Assembly: GCA_946481615.1 (NCBI GenBank)
Contig: CAMLOR010000054.1
Span: forward strand, 1 to 17,072
Reading direction: 5' to 3'
Length of the DNA: 17,072 bases
DNA from: an uncultured Aquimonas sp.
GTDB taxonomy: Bacteria > Pseudomonadota > Gammaproteobacteria > Xanthomonadales > Xanthomonadaceae
Made by a program: the position numbers and the translations under genes. Positions 1 to 6,751 of the stretch are shown piece by piece (position 1 is the stretch's first letter; every line of letters begins with the position of its first letter). The notes beneath the pieces were generated by a model. It worked only from the letters and a program-made list of their open reading frames with translations. It did not search any database and was not told where the DNA came from.

Positions 1-793
1 CCTCGAAGCGCGCATCGCCGTTGCCGTAGGTGCGCGTGATGTCGGCGGCGTAGCCATCGCATTGGGCGCCGGCATCGATCAGGAACGAGCGATGCTCGTC
101 CGGCGCCGTGGCGTCCTGATACTGGTAGTGCAGCACCGCCGCGTGCTCGTTGAGCGCCACGATGTTGCCGTAGGGCAGGTCCAGATCCGAATGCCCGGTG
201 GCAGAGAGATAGGCGCGGTGGATGTCGAGTTCCGATTCGCCGATGCGGAAGGCGGCCTCCGCGGCGCGATGGCCGTGCACCGCGCGCGCCGAGGCCTTGC
301 GCATGCGATCGAGTTCGTAAGCGGTCTTGTAGGCGCGGTGCCAGTGCAGCGCAGCCAGCAGCGACTCGGGATTGTTCGGCACGTAGCCGTCCAGCGCGGC
401 GTCGGCTTCGCCGAGGATGGCGCTGCGCGCGGCCGGCGGCAGATGCCGCGCCGCTTCCTGCGGCGTGCGGACGATGCGCACGTCGAAGTGCTCGACCCAC
501 TCGCCTTCCGGCGCGCTCGGCGGCAGGTGCCAGTAATCGTCGGGCTGGTGGTAGGCCAGCACCGGCTTCTTGCCCGGCGTGTAGGCCAGCCACGAGCCGG
601 CATGGTGCAGCAGCGGCAGCCAAGCCTTGAAATGCGGGTTGACCTGGAACGGATAAGGCCGGTCGTCGAGGAAGTGGTATTTCTCCACGCCTGCCGGCAC
701 CAGCAGATGGTCGAAGCCGGTGCGCGCCAGGGCCGCGTCGAGGCGGGCCGTCAGGGTGCGCAGATGATCGCGGTACAGATCGTGGGTCGTCAT
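1..793 (-). CDS. pepQ: Xaa-Pro dipeptidase (prolidase), partial, C-terminus outside window
   Basis: Cytoplasmic metallopeptidase of family M24B that splits X-Pro dipeptides. The reverse strand reads without a stop from ATG at 793-791 to the window edge, giving 264 codons of a protein usually near 440 residues. The N-terminal half is the creatinase-like domain. The catalytic pita-bread fold begins near residue 165 and is cut off. The segment IDAGAQCDGYAADITRTY carries the first two metal ligands of the family, D240 and D251. The remaining ligands (His and two Glu) lie outside the window. It resembles E. coli PepQ along its visible length. It is divergent from the cyclic-di-GMP gene, with 68 bases between the two starts. 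I see no strong Shine-Dalgarno before the ATG. Identity is confident; the completeness of the 3' end cannot be judged. Confidence 0.93.
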   Translation of the reverse strand, partial: MTTHDLYRDHLRTLTARLDAALARTGFDHLLVPAGVEKYHFLDDRPYPFQVNPHFKAWLPLLHHAGSWLAYTPGKKPVLAYHQPDDYWHLPPSAPEGEWVEHFDVRIVRTPQEAARHLPPAARSAILGEADAALDGYVPNNPESLLAALHWHRAYKTAYELDRMRKASARAVHGHRAAEAAFRIGESELDIHRAYLSATGHSDLDLPYGNIVALNEHAAVLHYQYQDATAPDEHRSFLIDAGAQCDGYAADITRTYGNGDARFE

Positions 794-861
794 CGCGCCA
801 GTCTGCCGCGAAACCCCTGCTTTGTTAAAGTCGCGTGGACGCCGAAGGATGCCGCGCCGCG

Positions 862-3495
862 ATGGCCGACCCGAAAACCCGCCGCATCCGCCGCCGCGCG
901 CTGGTCCTGAGCCTGGGCGCGCTGGCCGCCTGCCTGCTGCTCGGCGGCCTGCTGGCGCGCGAGCATGCGCGGTTGCTGGCGGACGATCGCCAGGACCAGC
1001 TTTCGCGCGTGGCCGAGCGCGCCGTCAGCGGCCTGCGCCAGCAGCTACGCAACTGCGGTGTCGTCGTGCGTGCGATGCAGTCGTTCTTCATGGGCTCCGA
1101 GCAGGTCACCGCGGTCGAGTTCCAGCGCGTCTACGACAATCTCAACCCCAAGGAAGAATTCCCCAGCCTGATCGCCTTCGCCTTCGCGCGCCGCGTGACG
1201 GATGCGCAGGGCGTCGTGAACTATCCCACCGAGATGGTGGCGCCGCTCGCGGGCAACGAGCGCCTGCTCGGCCTCGACGTGGCCACGCAGCCGGCCAACC
1301 TGCGCGCCGCGGAAGCCTCGCGCGACAGCAACCTGCCGGTGATGTCGGCGGCCTTCCCGCTGATCCAGTTCGTTTCGCCGCCGGTGGAGGGCATCACGCT
1401 GCGGCTGCCCGTGTACTCCGCCGGCGAGGTGCCGCCGACGCTGGAAGCGCGGCGTGCGCGTTTCGTCGGTACGCTGGGCGTGTCGTTCCGCGTCGGGGCT
1501 CTGATCGATCTGGCGCTGCCGGGCGATGTCGGGCGCGACATGGAGATCCGCGTGTCCGACGTCACCGACGCCGCGCCCAAGCCGCTCTATTTCAACGGCG
1601 AGCCGGCGCGCTGGACCCGGCCTGCGGCCGTCGAATGGCGCGAGGACATCCGCTACGGCGGCCGCGTGTGGCGCGTCGAGCTGCGCCCGACGGCGGCCTG
1701 GGGCGCAGGCACGCAGTGGCTGCCCTGGCTCACCTTCCTGATCGCCGCCGCGGCCAGCGGGCTGCTCGCCATGCTGATCTGGGTGCTCGCCAACCGCCGC
1801 GAACGCGCGCTCGCCATCGCGCAGGAACTCTCCTCGCGCTTCCGCGAGAGCGAGGAGCGGTTCCGCAGCCTCAACGAATTGCTGCCGGTGGCCGTGGCGC
1901 TGGCGCGCGTCGACAGCGGCCAGCTCGCCTACGTCAACCAGCACGGGCGCCAGCTGTTGCAGCTGCCGCGCGATTCCACCGCCAGCGTCACGCTGCCGTC
2001 GCTGTTCGAGGACGAACAACTCGGCCAGCGCATCGCCGCCGGCGACGCCGACCTCGTGCTCGATTCCTTCAACACGCGGCTGCGCGACGGCAAATGGGCG
2101 CAGGTCTCGCTGGCGCCGATCGAATTCGGCGGTGCGCCGCACCGTCTCGCCGTGATCTCCGACGTTTCCGAATTCCGCGCCCTCACCGAACGCCTGAGCT
2201 ACCAGGCCAGCCGCGACGCCCTCACCGATCTGTTCAACCGCCGCGAGTTCGAGCGCCGCCTCGAAACCGCCATCGTGCATCTGGAAGCGGCGGGCGAATC
2301 GAGCGCGCTGCTCTACCTCGATCTCGATCAGTTCAAACTGATCAACGACACCTCCGGCCACGTGGCCGGCGACGTGCTGCTCACGCATCTGGCTTCGCGG
2401 CTGGCGGGCGAGATGTCGGCGCGCCACGTGCTGGCGCGGCTGGGCGGCGACGAGTTCGGCGTGCTGCTGGGCGGCGTCGATCAGGAACACGCGCTGCGCA
2501 TCGCCGAGCGCATCCGCACCGCGGTCGACGATTTCATCTTCTCGTGGGAAGGCAAGACCTACTCCATCACCGTGAGCATCGGCGTGGTGATGGTGCAGCC
2601 GGGCGGCGCGCGCAGCCTGCGCGAACTGCTCGCGCTCGCCGACACCGCCTGCTACCTCGCCAAGGAACGCGGCCGCAACCGCGTGCACCTGTATTCGGAA
2701 ACCGATCTGGAAACCACGCGCCGGCGCGGCGAGATGGAATGGGTGAACCGCATCAAGCGCGCGCTGGTGGAACAGCGCCTGCTGCTCTACTACCAGGAAA
2801 TCCAGCCGCTGCAGCCGGCGCGCGACGGCGAGGGCGCGCATTTCGAGCTGCTCATGCGCATGCGCGACGAACGCGGCGAACTGGTGCCGCCCGGCGCCTT
2901 CATCCCGGCGGCCGAACGCTACAACCTGATGCCGGCGCTGGACCGCTGGGTGGTGCAGCATGCGCTCGCCAACTTCGACCGCCTGCACCCGCGCGGCCGC
3001 GACGTCGCGCTGTGCTCCATCAACCTCTCGGGCAACACGCTCGAGGACGAGGATTTCCCGGCCTTCGTGCTGCACGAGCTGGAAATTTCGCGCGTCGCGC
3101 CCGAGCGCCTGTGCTTCGAGATCACCGAAACCGCCGCCGTGGGCAGCGTGGCGCGCGTGGTGCAATTCATGCAGCGCCTGCGCGCGCTCGGCTGCCGCTT
3201 CGCGCTCGACGACTTCGGCGCCGGCATGTCGTCCTTCGGCTACCTCAAGAACCTGCCGGTCGACTACATCAAGATCGACGGCAGCTTCATCCGCGAGATC
3301 GAAGGCGACCCGATGAGCTACTCCATCGTGCGCGCCGTCACCGACATCGGCCACCAGGCCGGCTCCGCCGTCGTGGCGGAATTCGTCGCCAACCCGCGCC
3401 AGCGCGAACTGCTGCGCGACCTCGGCGTCGACTACGCACAGGGCTTCTCGATCCATGTTCCGGAGCCGACGGGCGCGGCGCGCTCCGCGGCCTGA
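862..3495 (+). CDS. Membrane CHASE-PAS-GGDEF-EAL cyclic-di-GMP turnover protein
   Basis: Bifunctional-type cyclic-di-GMP enzyme of 877 residues. A basic N-terminus and a first membrane helix (about 12-33) are followed by a periplasmic CHASE-like sensor (about 45-280), a second helix (about 286-310), a PAS-like region (about 330-440), GGDEF (about 446-610) and EAL (about 630-867). The cyclase signature RLGGDEFG is intact (GGDEF at 528-532), but the RxxD inhibitory site expected five residues upstream is absent. In the EAL domain the signature reads ELLMR (E662). The other catalytic positions seem present: N in SINLSG, E in EITET, D783-D784 in DDFGAG, K in KIDGSF, E in VAEF and Q in DYAQG. So hydrolysis is likely and synthesis possible. 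I prefer ATG 862, with GAAGGA twelve bases upstream, over an in-frame GTG at 835 that has no visible Shine-Dalgarno. The sensed ligand is unknown. Confidence 0.92.
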   Translation: MADPKTRRIRRRALVLSLGALAACLLLGGLLAREHARLLADDRQDQLSRVAERAVSGLRQQLRNCGVVVRAMQSFFMGSEQVTAVEFQRVYDNLNPKEEFPSLIAFAFARRVTDAQGVVNYPTEMVAPLAGNERLLGLDVATQPANLRAAEASRDSNLPVMSAAFPLIQFVSPPVEGITLRLPVYSAGEVPPTLEARRARFVGTLGVSFRVGALIDLALPGDVGRDMEIRVSDVTDAAPKPLYFNGEPARWTRPAAVEWREDIRYGGRVWRVELRPTAAWGAGTQWLPWLTFLIAAAASGLLAMLIWVLANRRERALAIAQELSSRFRESEERFRSLNELLPVAVALARVDSGQLAYVNQHGRQLLQLPRDSTASVTLPSLFEDEQLGQRIAAGDADLVLDSFNTRLRDGKWAQVSLAPIEFGGAPHRLAVISDVSEFRALTERLSYQASRDALTDLFNRREFERRLETAIVHLEAAGESSALLYLDLDQFKLINDTSGHVAGDVLLTHLASRLAGEMSARHVLARLGGDEFGVLLGGVDQEHALRIAERIRTAVDDFIFSWEGKTYSITVSIGVVMVQPGGARSLRELLALADTACYLAKERGRNRVHLYSETDLETTRRRGEMEWVNRIKRALVEQRLLLYYQEIQPLQPARDGEGAHFELLMRMRDERGELVPPGAFIPAAERYNLMPALDRWVVQHALANFDRLHPRGRDVALCSINLSGNTLEDEDFPAFVLHELEISRVAPERLCFEITETAAVGSVARVVQFMQRLRALGCRFALDDFGAGMSSFGYLKNLPVDYIKIDGSFIREIEGDPMSYSIVRAVTDIGHQAGSAVVAEFVANPRQRELLRDLGVDYAQGFSIHVPEPTGAARSAA

Positions 3496-3522
3496 CGTCA
3501 AATCTTCGACGGAGGATTCCCG

Positions 3523-3843
3523 ATGATTTCCAACCTGATCGTCGTTGCCGCCCTGGCCGCCGGACCCCACCCCGACGAAAGCATCTCCCACGTGCACATC
3601 ACCGGGATCGGCACGCGCTCCAATGCCGACGAGGGCCCCATGCGCGTGCAGTTCAGTGCTCTGCCGCCGTCGTGCAAGAACCCGGACAACTGGATCCGCC
3701 TGACGCGCAATTTCAATCGCTCGCTGCCCGACCTCATCTCGGCCATCTACCTCAAGGGCCAGCAGGTGAAGTTCGTGACGGAACGGATCGGCGACGAATG
3801 CGTCGGATTGACCTCACTCGAAACGGTCCTGCCGAAGCAGTAG
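3523..3843 (+). CDS. Small probable exported protein with two cysteines
   Basis: Unrecognised 106-residue protein. The start is well supported: GGAGGA at 3511-3516 lies six bases before the ATG. A short hydrophobic N-terminus (residues 2-13, ending ALAAG) could be a minimal signal peptide. The mature part has one cysteine near the middle (C51, in LPPSCKNPDNW) and one near the end (C93, in GDECVGL), spaced as if forming one disulfide around a helix and strand. This order of Cys, amphipathic helix, 'KGQQVKF' strand and Cys recalls small secreted single-domain proteins of gammaproteobacteria, including the fold of AB5-toxin B subunits. That likeness is an impression from the pattern only. It follows the GGDEF/EAL gene by 27 bases on the same strand and may be cotranscribed. 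No function is assigned. Confidence 0.75.
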   Translation: MISNLIVVAALAAGPHPDESISHVHITGIGTRSNADEGPMRVQFSALPPSCKNPDNWIRLTRNFNRSLPDLISAIYLKGQQVKFVTERIGDECVGLTSLETVLPKQ

Positions 3844-3852
3844 GTTCGGGGT

Positions 3853-3903
3853 TCGGGTCGCTGATCGAACAAGCAAGCGACGCGACCCGACCCGGATCGG
3901 GTC
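3853..3903 (+). terminator. Tandem GC-rich hairpins after the small exported protein gene
   Basis: Two overlapping inverted repeats lie just past the stop at 3843. TCGGGTCGC at 3853-3861 pairs with GCGACCCGA at 3882-3890. GACCCG at 3889-3894 pairs with CGGGTC at 3898-3903 around a GAT loop. The second is followed only by TT, so it is a poor match to an intrinsic terminator. The two stems share bases and exclude each other. It could be a terminator without a strong T-run, or part of the structured leader that follows. Confidence 0.35.
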
Positions 3904-3926
3904 TTGCCACATCCGTTTTCGATAGC

Positions 3927-3956
3927 TTGCTGACGCGGAGTTCCCGGGCGTAGCAT
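3927..3956 (+). promoter_or_regulatory. Weak candidate promoter for the C4-like RNA and radC-like gene
   Basis: TTGCTG at 3927-3932 and TAGCAT at 3951-3956 are 18 bases apart and would place a transcript start near 3961-3963, exactly where the first hairpin of the structured element begins. Each hexamer matches the sigma70 consensus only partly (3 and 4 of 6), so this call rests mainly on position. Confidence 0.25.
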
Positions 3957-3962
3957 CACCTT

Positions 3963-4151
3963 GCCGCGGCCAATTCCGCGGCCGGGTGTGAGATCCCGAC
4001 GATGCGCGCACCAACGCGCCGACCGATTGCCATCAGGCGCGTTTTTCGTGCCCGGCGCAATCGCGCGGGCGCGTGGCTGCCGGTTCACGGCGGCGGTGCG
4101 CGGGGGCCGCAAGGCCCGCCGGTCGCATCTCGGTATCTCAACCGCGCACCG
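3963..4151 (+). ncRNA. C4-like antisense RNA element in the leader of the radC-like gene
   Basis: The 330 bases between genes hold a run of paired segments. These are GCCGCGG/CCGCGGC (3963-3969 with 3976-3982); CGGG/CCCG around TGTGAGAT (3983-3998); AACGCGCC/GGCGCGTT (4013-4020 with 4036-4043) followed by T-rich sequence; GCCCG/CGGGC (4050-4054 with 4066-4070); GGGCC-GCAA-GGCCC (4104-4117); and a closing 10-bp helix of 4094-4103 with 4142-4151. The blocks GCCGGGTGTGAGA..CCCG, GCGCGTTTTT..GTGCCC, GGGCCGCAAGGCCCGCCGGT and CGGTAT..CAACC come in the order I know from the C4 antisense RNA of phages P1, P7 and P4-like prophages. There C4 represses a downstream gene by pairing near its ribosome-binding site. 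The match is from memory, not a covariance search. A regulatory role here is inferred. Confidence 0.7.
4013..4046 (+). terminator. Hairpin with T-run inside the C4-like element
   Basis: AACGCGCC at 4013-4020 and GGCGCGTT at 4036-4043 form a perfect 8-bp stem with a 15-base loop. A run of five T at 4042-4046 overlaps the end of the stem. It has the form of an intrinsic terminator, but an equivalent T-rich hairpin is an ordinary part of C4-type RNAs, so it may be an attenuator or simply a structural stem. If it terminates, transcripts of the radC-like gene need read-through. Confidence 0.4.
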
Positions 4152-4157
4152 TCCGCC

Positions 4158-4169
4158 ACCTCCGGAGGT
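4158..4169 (+). promoter_or_regulatory. Shine-Dalgarno embedded in a perfect SD/anti-SD palindrome
   Basis: ACCTCCGGAGGT is a perfect 12-base palindrome. Its right half is the Shine-Dalgarno (GGAGG 4164-4168, five bases before ATG 4174). Its left half, with the preceding CC, copies the anti-SD end of 16S rRNA. The halves cannot fold on each other without a loop, but each can pair elsewhere or between molecules. Confidence 0.7.
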
Positions 4170-4173
4170 CCAC

Positions 4174-4656
4174 ATGGCCGGTTCGCCGTCGTCTGCTGCC
4201 GCACGGGTTTCGCGTCGCCGTCGCGAGGATGCGGCGATCGCGCGGGCCGAGGCGATCGTGCTCGGGCGGTTGCGGCGCAGCGGGCGCATCGAAGATCCGC
4301 GGCAGGCGGAGCAGTTCCTGCGCTTGCGGCTTGCCGGGTTGTTGCACGAAGAGCTGCACGCGGTATGGCTCGACGCGCAGCATCGCATCATCGAGTGCGA
4401 GGTGTTGGCGAAGGGTGCGGCGGATCGTGCGCTGGTCGATCCGCGCGTCGTGGTGCAGCTGGCGTTGCAGCGCAATGCGCGAGCGCTGATCCTCGCGCAC
4501 AATCATCCGAGCGGCGTGGCGGTGCCGAGTGCGGACGACAGGGCGCTGACCGCGCGGTTGCGCGAGGCGCTCGCGTTGTTCGACGTGCAGTTGCTGGAGC
4601 ACTTCGTCGTGGGCGAAGGCGTGGTGTCGATGCGGCGCTCGGGTCGTGCGGTGTGA
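4174..4656 (+). CDS. RadC-like JAB/MPN-domain protein, short form
   Basis: A 160-residue protein with the RadC-type JAB (MPN+) zinc metalloprotease-like fold. The metal site reads E60 in HEELHAVWL, then H109 and H111, S119 and D122 in HNHPSGVAVPSADD, which is the full HxH-x7-S-x2-D signature. It lacks the roughly 60-residue helix-hairpin-helix region of full-length chromosomal RadC (about 225 residues) and has only a basic helical N-terminus. In this it matches the short RadC-like proteins of genomic islands and P4-like prophages (the YfjY/YeeS/YkfG type). Despite the name, no DNA-repair role is established for the family; peptidase or deubiquitinase-like activity is inferred from the fold. 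The start is fixed by GGAGG five bases upstream. It converges with the exported coiled-coil gene, with one base between the stops. The C4-like leader suggests a mobile origin. Confidence 0.88.
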   Translation: MAGSPSSAAARVSRRRREDAAIARAEAIVLGRLRRSGRIEDPRQAEQFLRLRLAGLLHEELHAVWLDAQHRIIECEVLAKGAADRALVDPRVVVQLALQRNARALILAHNHPSGVAVPSADDRALTARLREALALFDVQLLEHFVVGEGVVSMRRSGRAV

Positions 4657-4657
4657 T

Positions 4658-5197
4658 TCAGGGCTCGCCTGCGGCCTCCATCCTGGCCTTGAGTGCCGCT
4701 TCGCGCTCCACGCGCACCGTGAGCATGTCGCGCTGCAGATAGGGCCCGGTGCATTCGCGGTTGAAACGCTCGGTGGCCGCATCGACGGCGTCGAGCAGCC
4801 GGTTGTACGGTTCGATCCTGGCGTTGTAGGCATCGAGTGCCCGATTCTGTTCCGCTACCTTGCGGTTGAAGTCGTCCACTTCGCGCGGGTCTTCGCGGTC
4901 GAGGAATTGTTTCAGGGTCTGTACGATGTAGTCGATCGAACGGAAATCGTTGTCGGCGAGTTCGAGCGAAAGTTTGGCCGAGTCGAAGTCTCTGCGCAGT
5001 TGTCGCGTTTCGTCCTCCAGTGCGACGCAGCGGCGCAGTGTGTCGAGGCTCATGGTCGGGCGCTTGTCGCTGCTGTCGTCGACGCTCTGGCTGCCGCGGA
5101 ACATGTCGCCGCGACTGTCCGGTTCGGCGCCGGCCGCGTGGCCGGCAGCCAGCAATGCGACGACTGCGGCGAGCGAGAGGCCCGGGATCGGATGCAT
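4658..5197 (-). CDS. Exported coiled-coil protein of unknown function
   Basis: Unrecognised 179-residue protein, probably periplasmic. The first 24 residues form a signal peptide with a hydrophobic core (SLAAVVALLAAG) and a likely cut after AAGA. Residues 50-175 are charged, heptad-like helix with few prolines, interrupted near 103-110 and 127-131. The motif YNARIEPYNRLLDAV and the two cysteines, C57 and C149, could tie the ends of a helical hairpin together. A run AAGGGG lies about nine bases upstream of the ATG. It is the last gene of the leftward group, 133 bases after apbE. That gap suggests either weak coupling or its own promoter. It could be a periplasmic scaffold or adaptor, but nothing in the sequence names a partner. 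Confidence 0.8.
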   Translation of the reverse strand: MHPIPGLSLAAVVALLAAGHAAGAEPDSRGDMFRGSQSVDDSSDKRPTMSLDTLRRCVALEDETRQLRRDFDSAKLSLELADNDFRSIDYIVQTLKQFLDREDPREVDDFNRKVAEQNRALDAYNARIEPYNRLLDAVDAATERFNRECTGPYLQRDMLTVRVEREAALKARMEAAGEP

Positions 5198-5330
5198 GGC
5201 GTGAGCCCCTTCGGTTTGCCGCGATGGTGCGGCTGTGCGCGTCCACGCACGAAGTGGCGGAGGCAGGCCAGCAGATACGCCGGTTCTGTCGTGCCGCCGT
5301 GCTTTGCCACCTCGGCCGGCGACACGCGGG

Positions 5331-6386
5331 TCAACGCGAGCAAGGCCCTGCTTCGCCGATCGATTCGCCCAGCCGCACCGGTTCGCGCAGCAGCGTGACG
5401 CGCGCGTCCATCGCCGCGGTGATTATCATCTCGTTCTCTTCGGTGAGCAGCAGCGCGCAGTGCAGGTCCAGGCGCTGCACGAGGTCGGCGAAGCGCGCCG
5501 GGCCGCCCACCATCAGCGCCGTGGCGGCGATGTCGGCGAGCACCGGGTCGCGGTGCAGCACGGCCACCGCGGCGGTGCCGCGCACCGGGCGGCCGATGCG
5601 CGGGTCGAGTACGTGCGGCCAGCGCGCGCCGGTCGGCGCTTCGCGGAACTTGTTGTAGCTGCCCGAGGAGAACAGCGCTTCCGGGCCGATGAGTGCGACG
5701 CGCGCGAACACGCCGCCGTAGGGATCGCGGATGCCGACCTGCCAGGGTTGGCCGTCGGCCTGGCCGAGCGCGAACAGGTCGCCGCCCAGCGAGAGCAGTG
5801 CGTCGCGCACGCCATGGTCGGCGAGCAGGCGCGCGGCTTCCTCGGCCGCCACGCCTTCGCCGATCGCGCCGAAATCGAGCTGCACGGCCGGGTTGGTGGA
5901 AACCAGCGCGTCGCCTTCGACACGCAGGTCCGCAATGCGCGGCCGCGTCGCCAGCCACGCCTCGATCTGTGCTTCGCTCGGTGCGGGTGTGGCCACCGGG
6001 AAGTCGCTGGTGTGGAAGCCCCAGAGGCGGATCAGGCCGCCGACGGCCGGATCGAACAGGCCGTCGCTGCGCAGCGAAAGCTCCTGCGAACGCGCCACCA
6101 GATCGCGGATCGAGGCCGGCGCCGGTGCGCGCTCGCCGCGCGCCAGCGCGGCGTTCACTTCGACCAGCGCGCCCGGCTCCCAGGCGTGCCAGTCGCGACC
6201 GTACTGCTGTAGTTTCTCCGACACCGAAGCCGTGGCGGCAGCCGCCTGCGCCGCCGGCACGCCGCGGATTTCCAGCGTGGCTTCGCCGCCGAACACCAGC
6301 AGGGTTTCGCGATGCGGCTCGGGTGTGCGCGAGCAGGCGGCGAGCGTAGCCAGCGCGAGCGCGGCGGCGAGGCGCCGGCCGCGCAT
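5331..6386 (-). CDS. apbE: ApbE-family FAD:protein FMN transferase, lipoprotein
   Basis: A 351-residue enzyme of the ApbE family, which attaches FMN from FAD to Thr/Ser of target proteins such as NqrB/C and RnfD/G. A lipoprotein signal ends in LAAC (C18), so it should sit on the periplasmic side of a membrane. Family blocks are in order: FDPAVGGLIRLWGF (111-124), LDFGAIGEGVA (170-180), LLSLGGDLFALG (198-209), SSGSYNKF (240-247), HVLDPRIGRPV (258-268) and ADIAATAL (284-291). The last holds D285 and T289 of the metal site. An oddity is that the usual AKG of the second block is GEG here (E177). The start ATG overlaps the PilZ stop by one base (TGATG), so translation is probably coupled. No flavinylated partner is encoded in the window. 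Confidence 0.93.
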   Translation of the reverse strand: MRGRRLAAALALATLAACSRTPEPHRETLLVFGGEATLEIRGVPAAQAAAATASVSEKLQQYGRDWHAWEPGALVEVNAALARGERAPAPASIRDLVARSQELSLRSDGLFDPAVGGLIRLWGFHTSDFPVATPAPSEAQIEAWLATRPRIADLRVEGDALVSTNPAVQLDFGAIGEGVAAEEAARLLADHGVRDALLSLGGDLFALGQADGQPWQVGIRDPYGGVFARVALIGPEALFSSGSYNKFREAPTGARWPHVLDPRIGRPVRGTAAVAVLHRDPVLADIAATALMVGGPARFADLVQRLDLHCALLLTEENEMIITAAMDARVTLLREPVRLGESIGEAGPCSR

Positions 6387-6745
6387 CAGACGTATTGTCC
6401 GCCCGGTTGTTCGATCCAGGCGCGCAGCACGACGGCGTCGTCGGGCGAGATGTCGATGAAGCGGAAGCCGGCCCAGAACTGCCCCGGCACGTTGGCCGCA
6501 TCCGACCACAGCTGGTGCGAACCGACTTCGATGCTGCGTCCGCGCGTGGTGCCGTCGGGCAGCGTGAAGCGGAACTGGAACAGCGCGTCGTCCATCAGCG
6601 CGCTGGTGGCCAGCATCATCATGCCGGTCTCGGAGATGTTGCCGATGCGGCCGACCACCTGTTCGGTCATGGTGTCGACCACGTCGATGGCTTCGGAAGC
6701 GCGCTTGCGCTTGGCGCGGCGGTATTCGGTGTTGGCCTGTTCCAT
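6386..6745 (-). CDS. PilZ-domain cyclic-di-GMP receptor
   Basis: Single-domain 119-residue PilZ protein of the cytoplasm. Both ligand motifs are present: the arginine motif RRAKR at 9-13 and NxSxxG as N36-I-S38-E-T-G41 (GNISETGMMM). Binding of cyclic-di-GMP is therefore expected. The rest is the PilZ beta-barrel, ending WAGFRFIDISPDDAVVLRAWI, the C-terminal pattern usual for the family. It follows the DUF1631 gene after six bases, with GAGAAAG as a likely Shine-Dalgarno overlapping the DUF1631 stop, and its own stop overlaps the apbE start. This order argues for one transcript. What it controls is not shown; association with the DUF1631 protein is suggested by gene order only. Confidence 0.93.
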   Translation of the reverse strand: MEQANTEYRRAKRKRASEAIDVVDTMTEQVVGRIGNISETGMMMLATSALMDDALFQFRFTLPDGTTRGRSIEVGSHQLWSDAANVPGQFWAGFRFIDISPDDAVVLRAWIEQPGGQYV

Positions 6746-6751
6746 GCTTTC

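Noticed and set aside
835..861. GTG start nine codons upstream for the GGDEF/EAL protein.
   Set aside because: No Shine-Dalgarno before it, whereas ATG 862 has GAAGGA upstream and gives a normal basic-then-hydrophobic N-terminus. It cannot be fully excluded.
1045..3597. An 850-codon minus-strand frame across the GGDEF/EAL gene.
   Set aside because: His/Val/Arg-rich shadow with no recognisable domain.
822..3953. A 1043-codon forward frame overlapping the GGDEF/EAL gene.
   Set aside because: Arg/Ala/Pro-rich translation without motifs; the true frame carries CHASE, GGDEF and EAL motifs.
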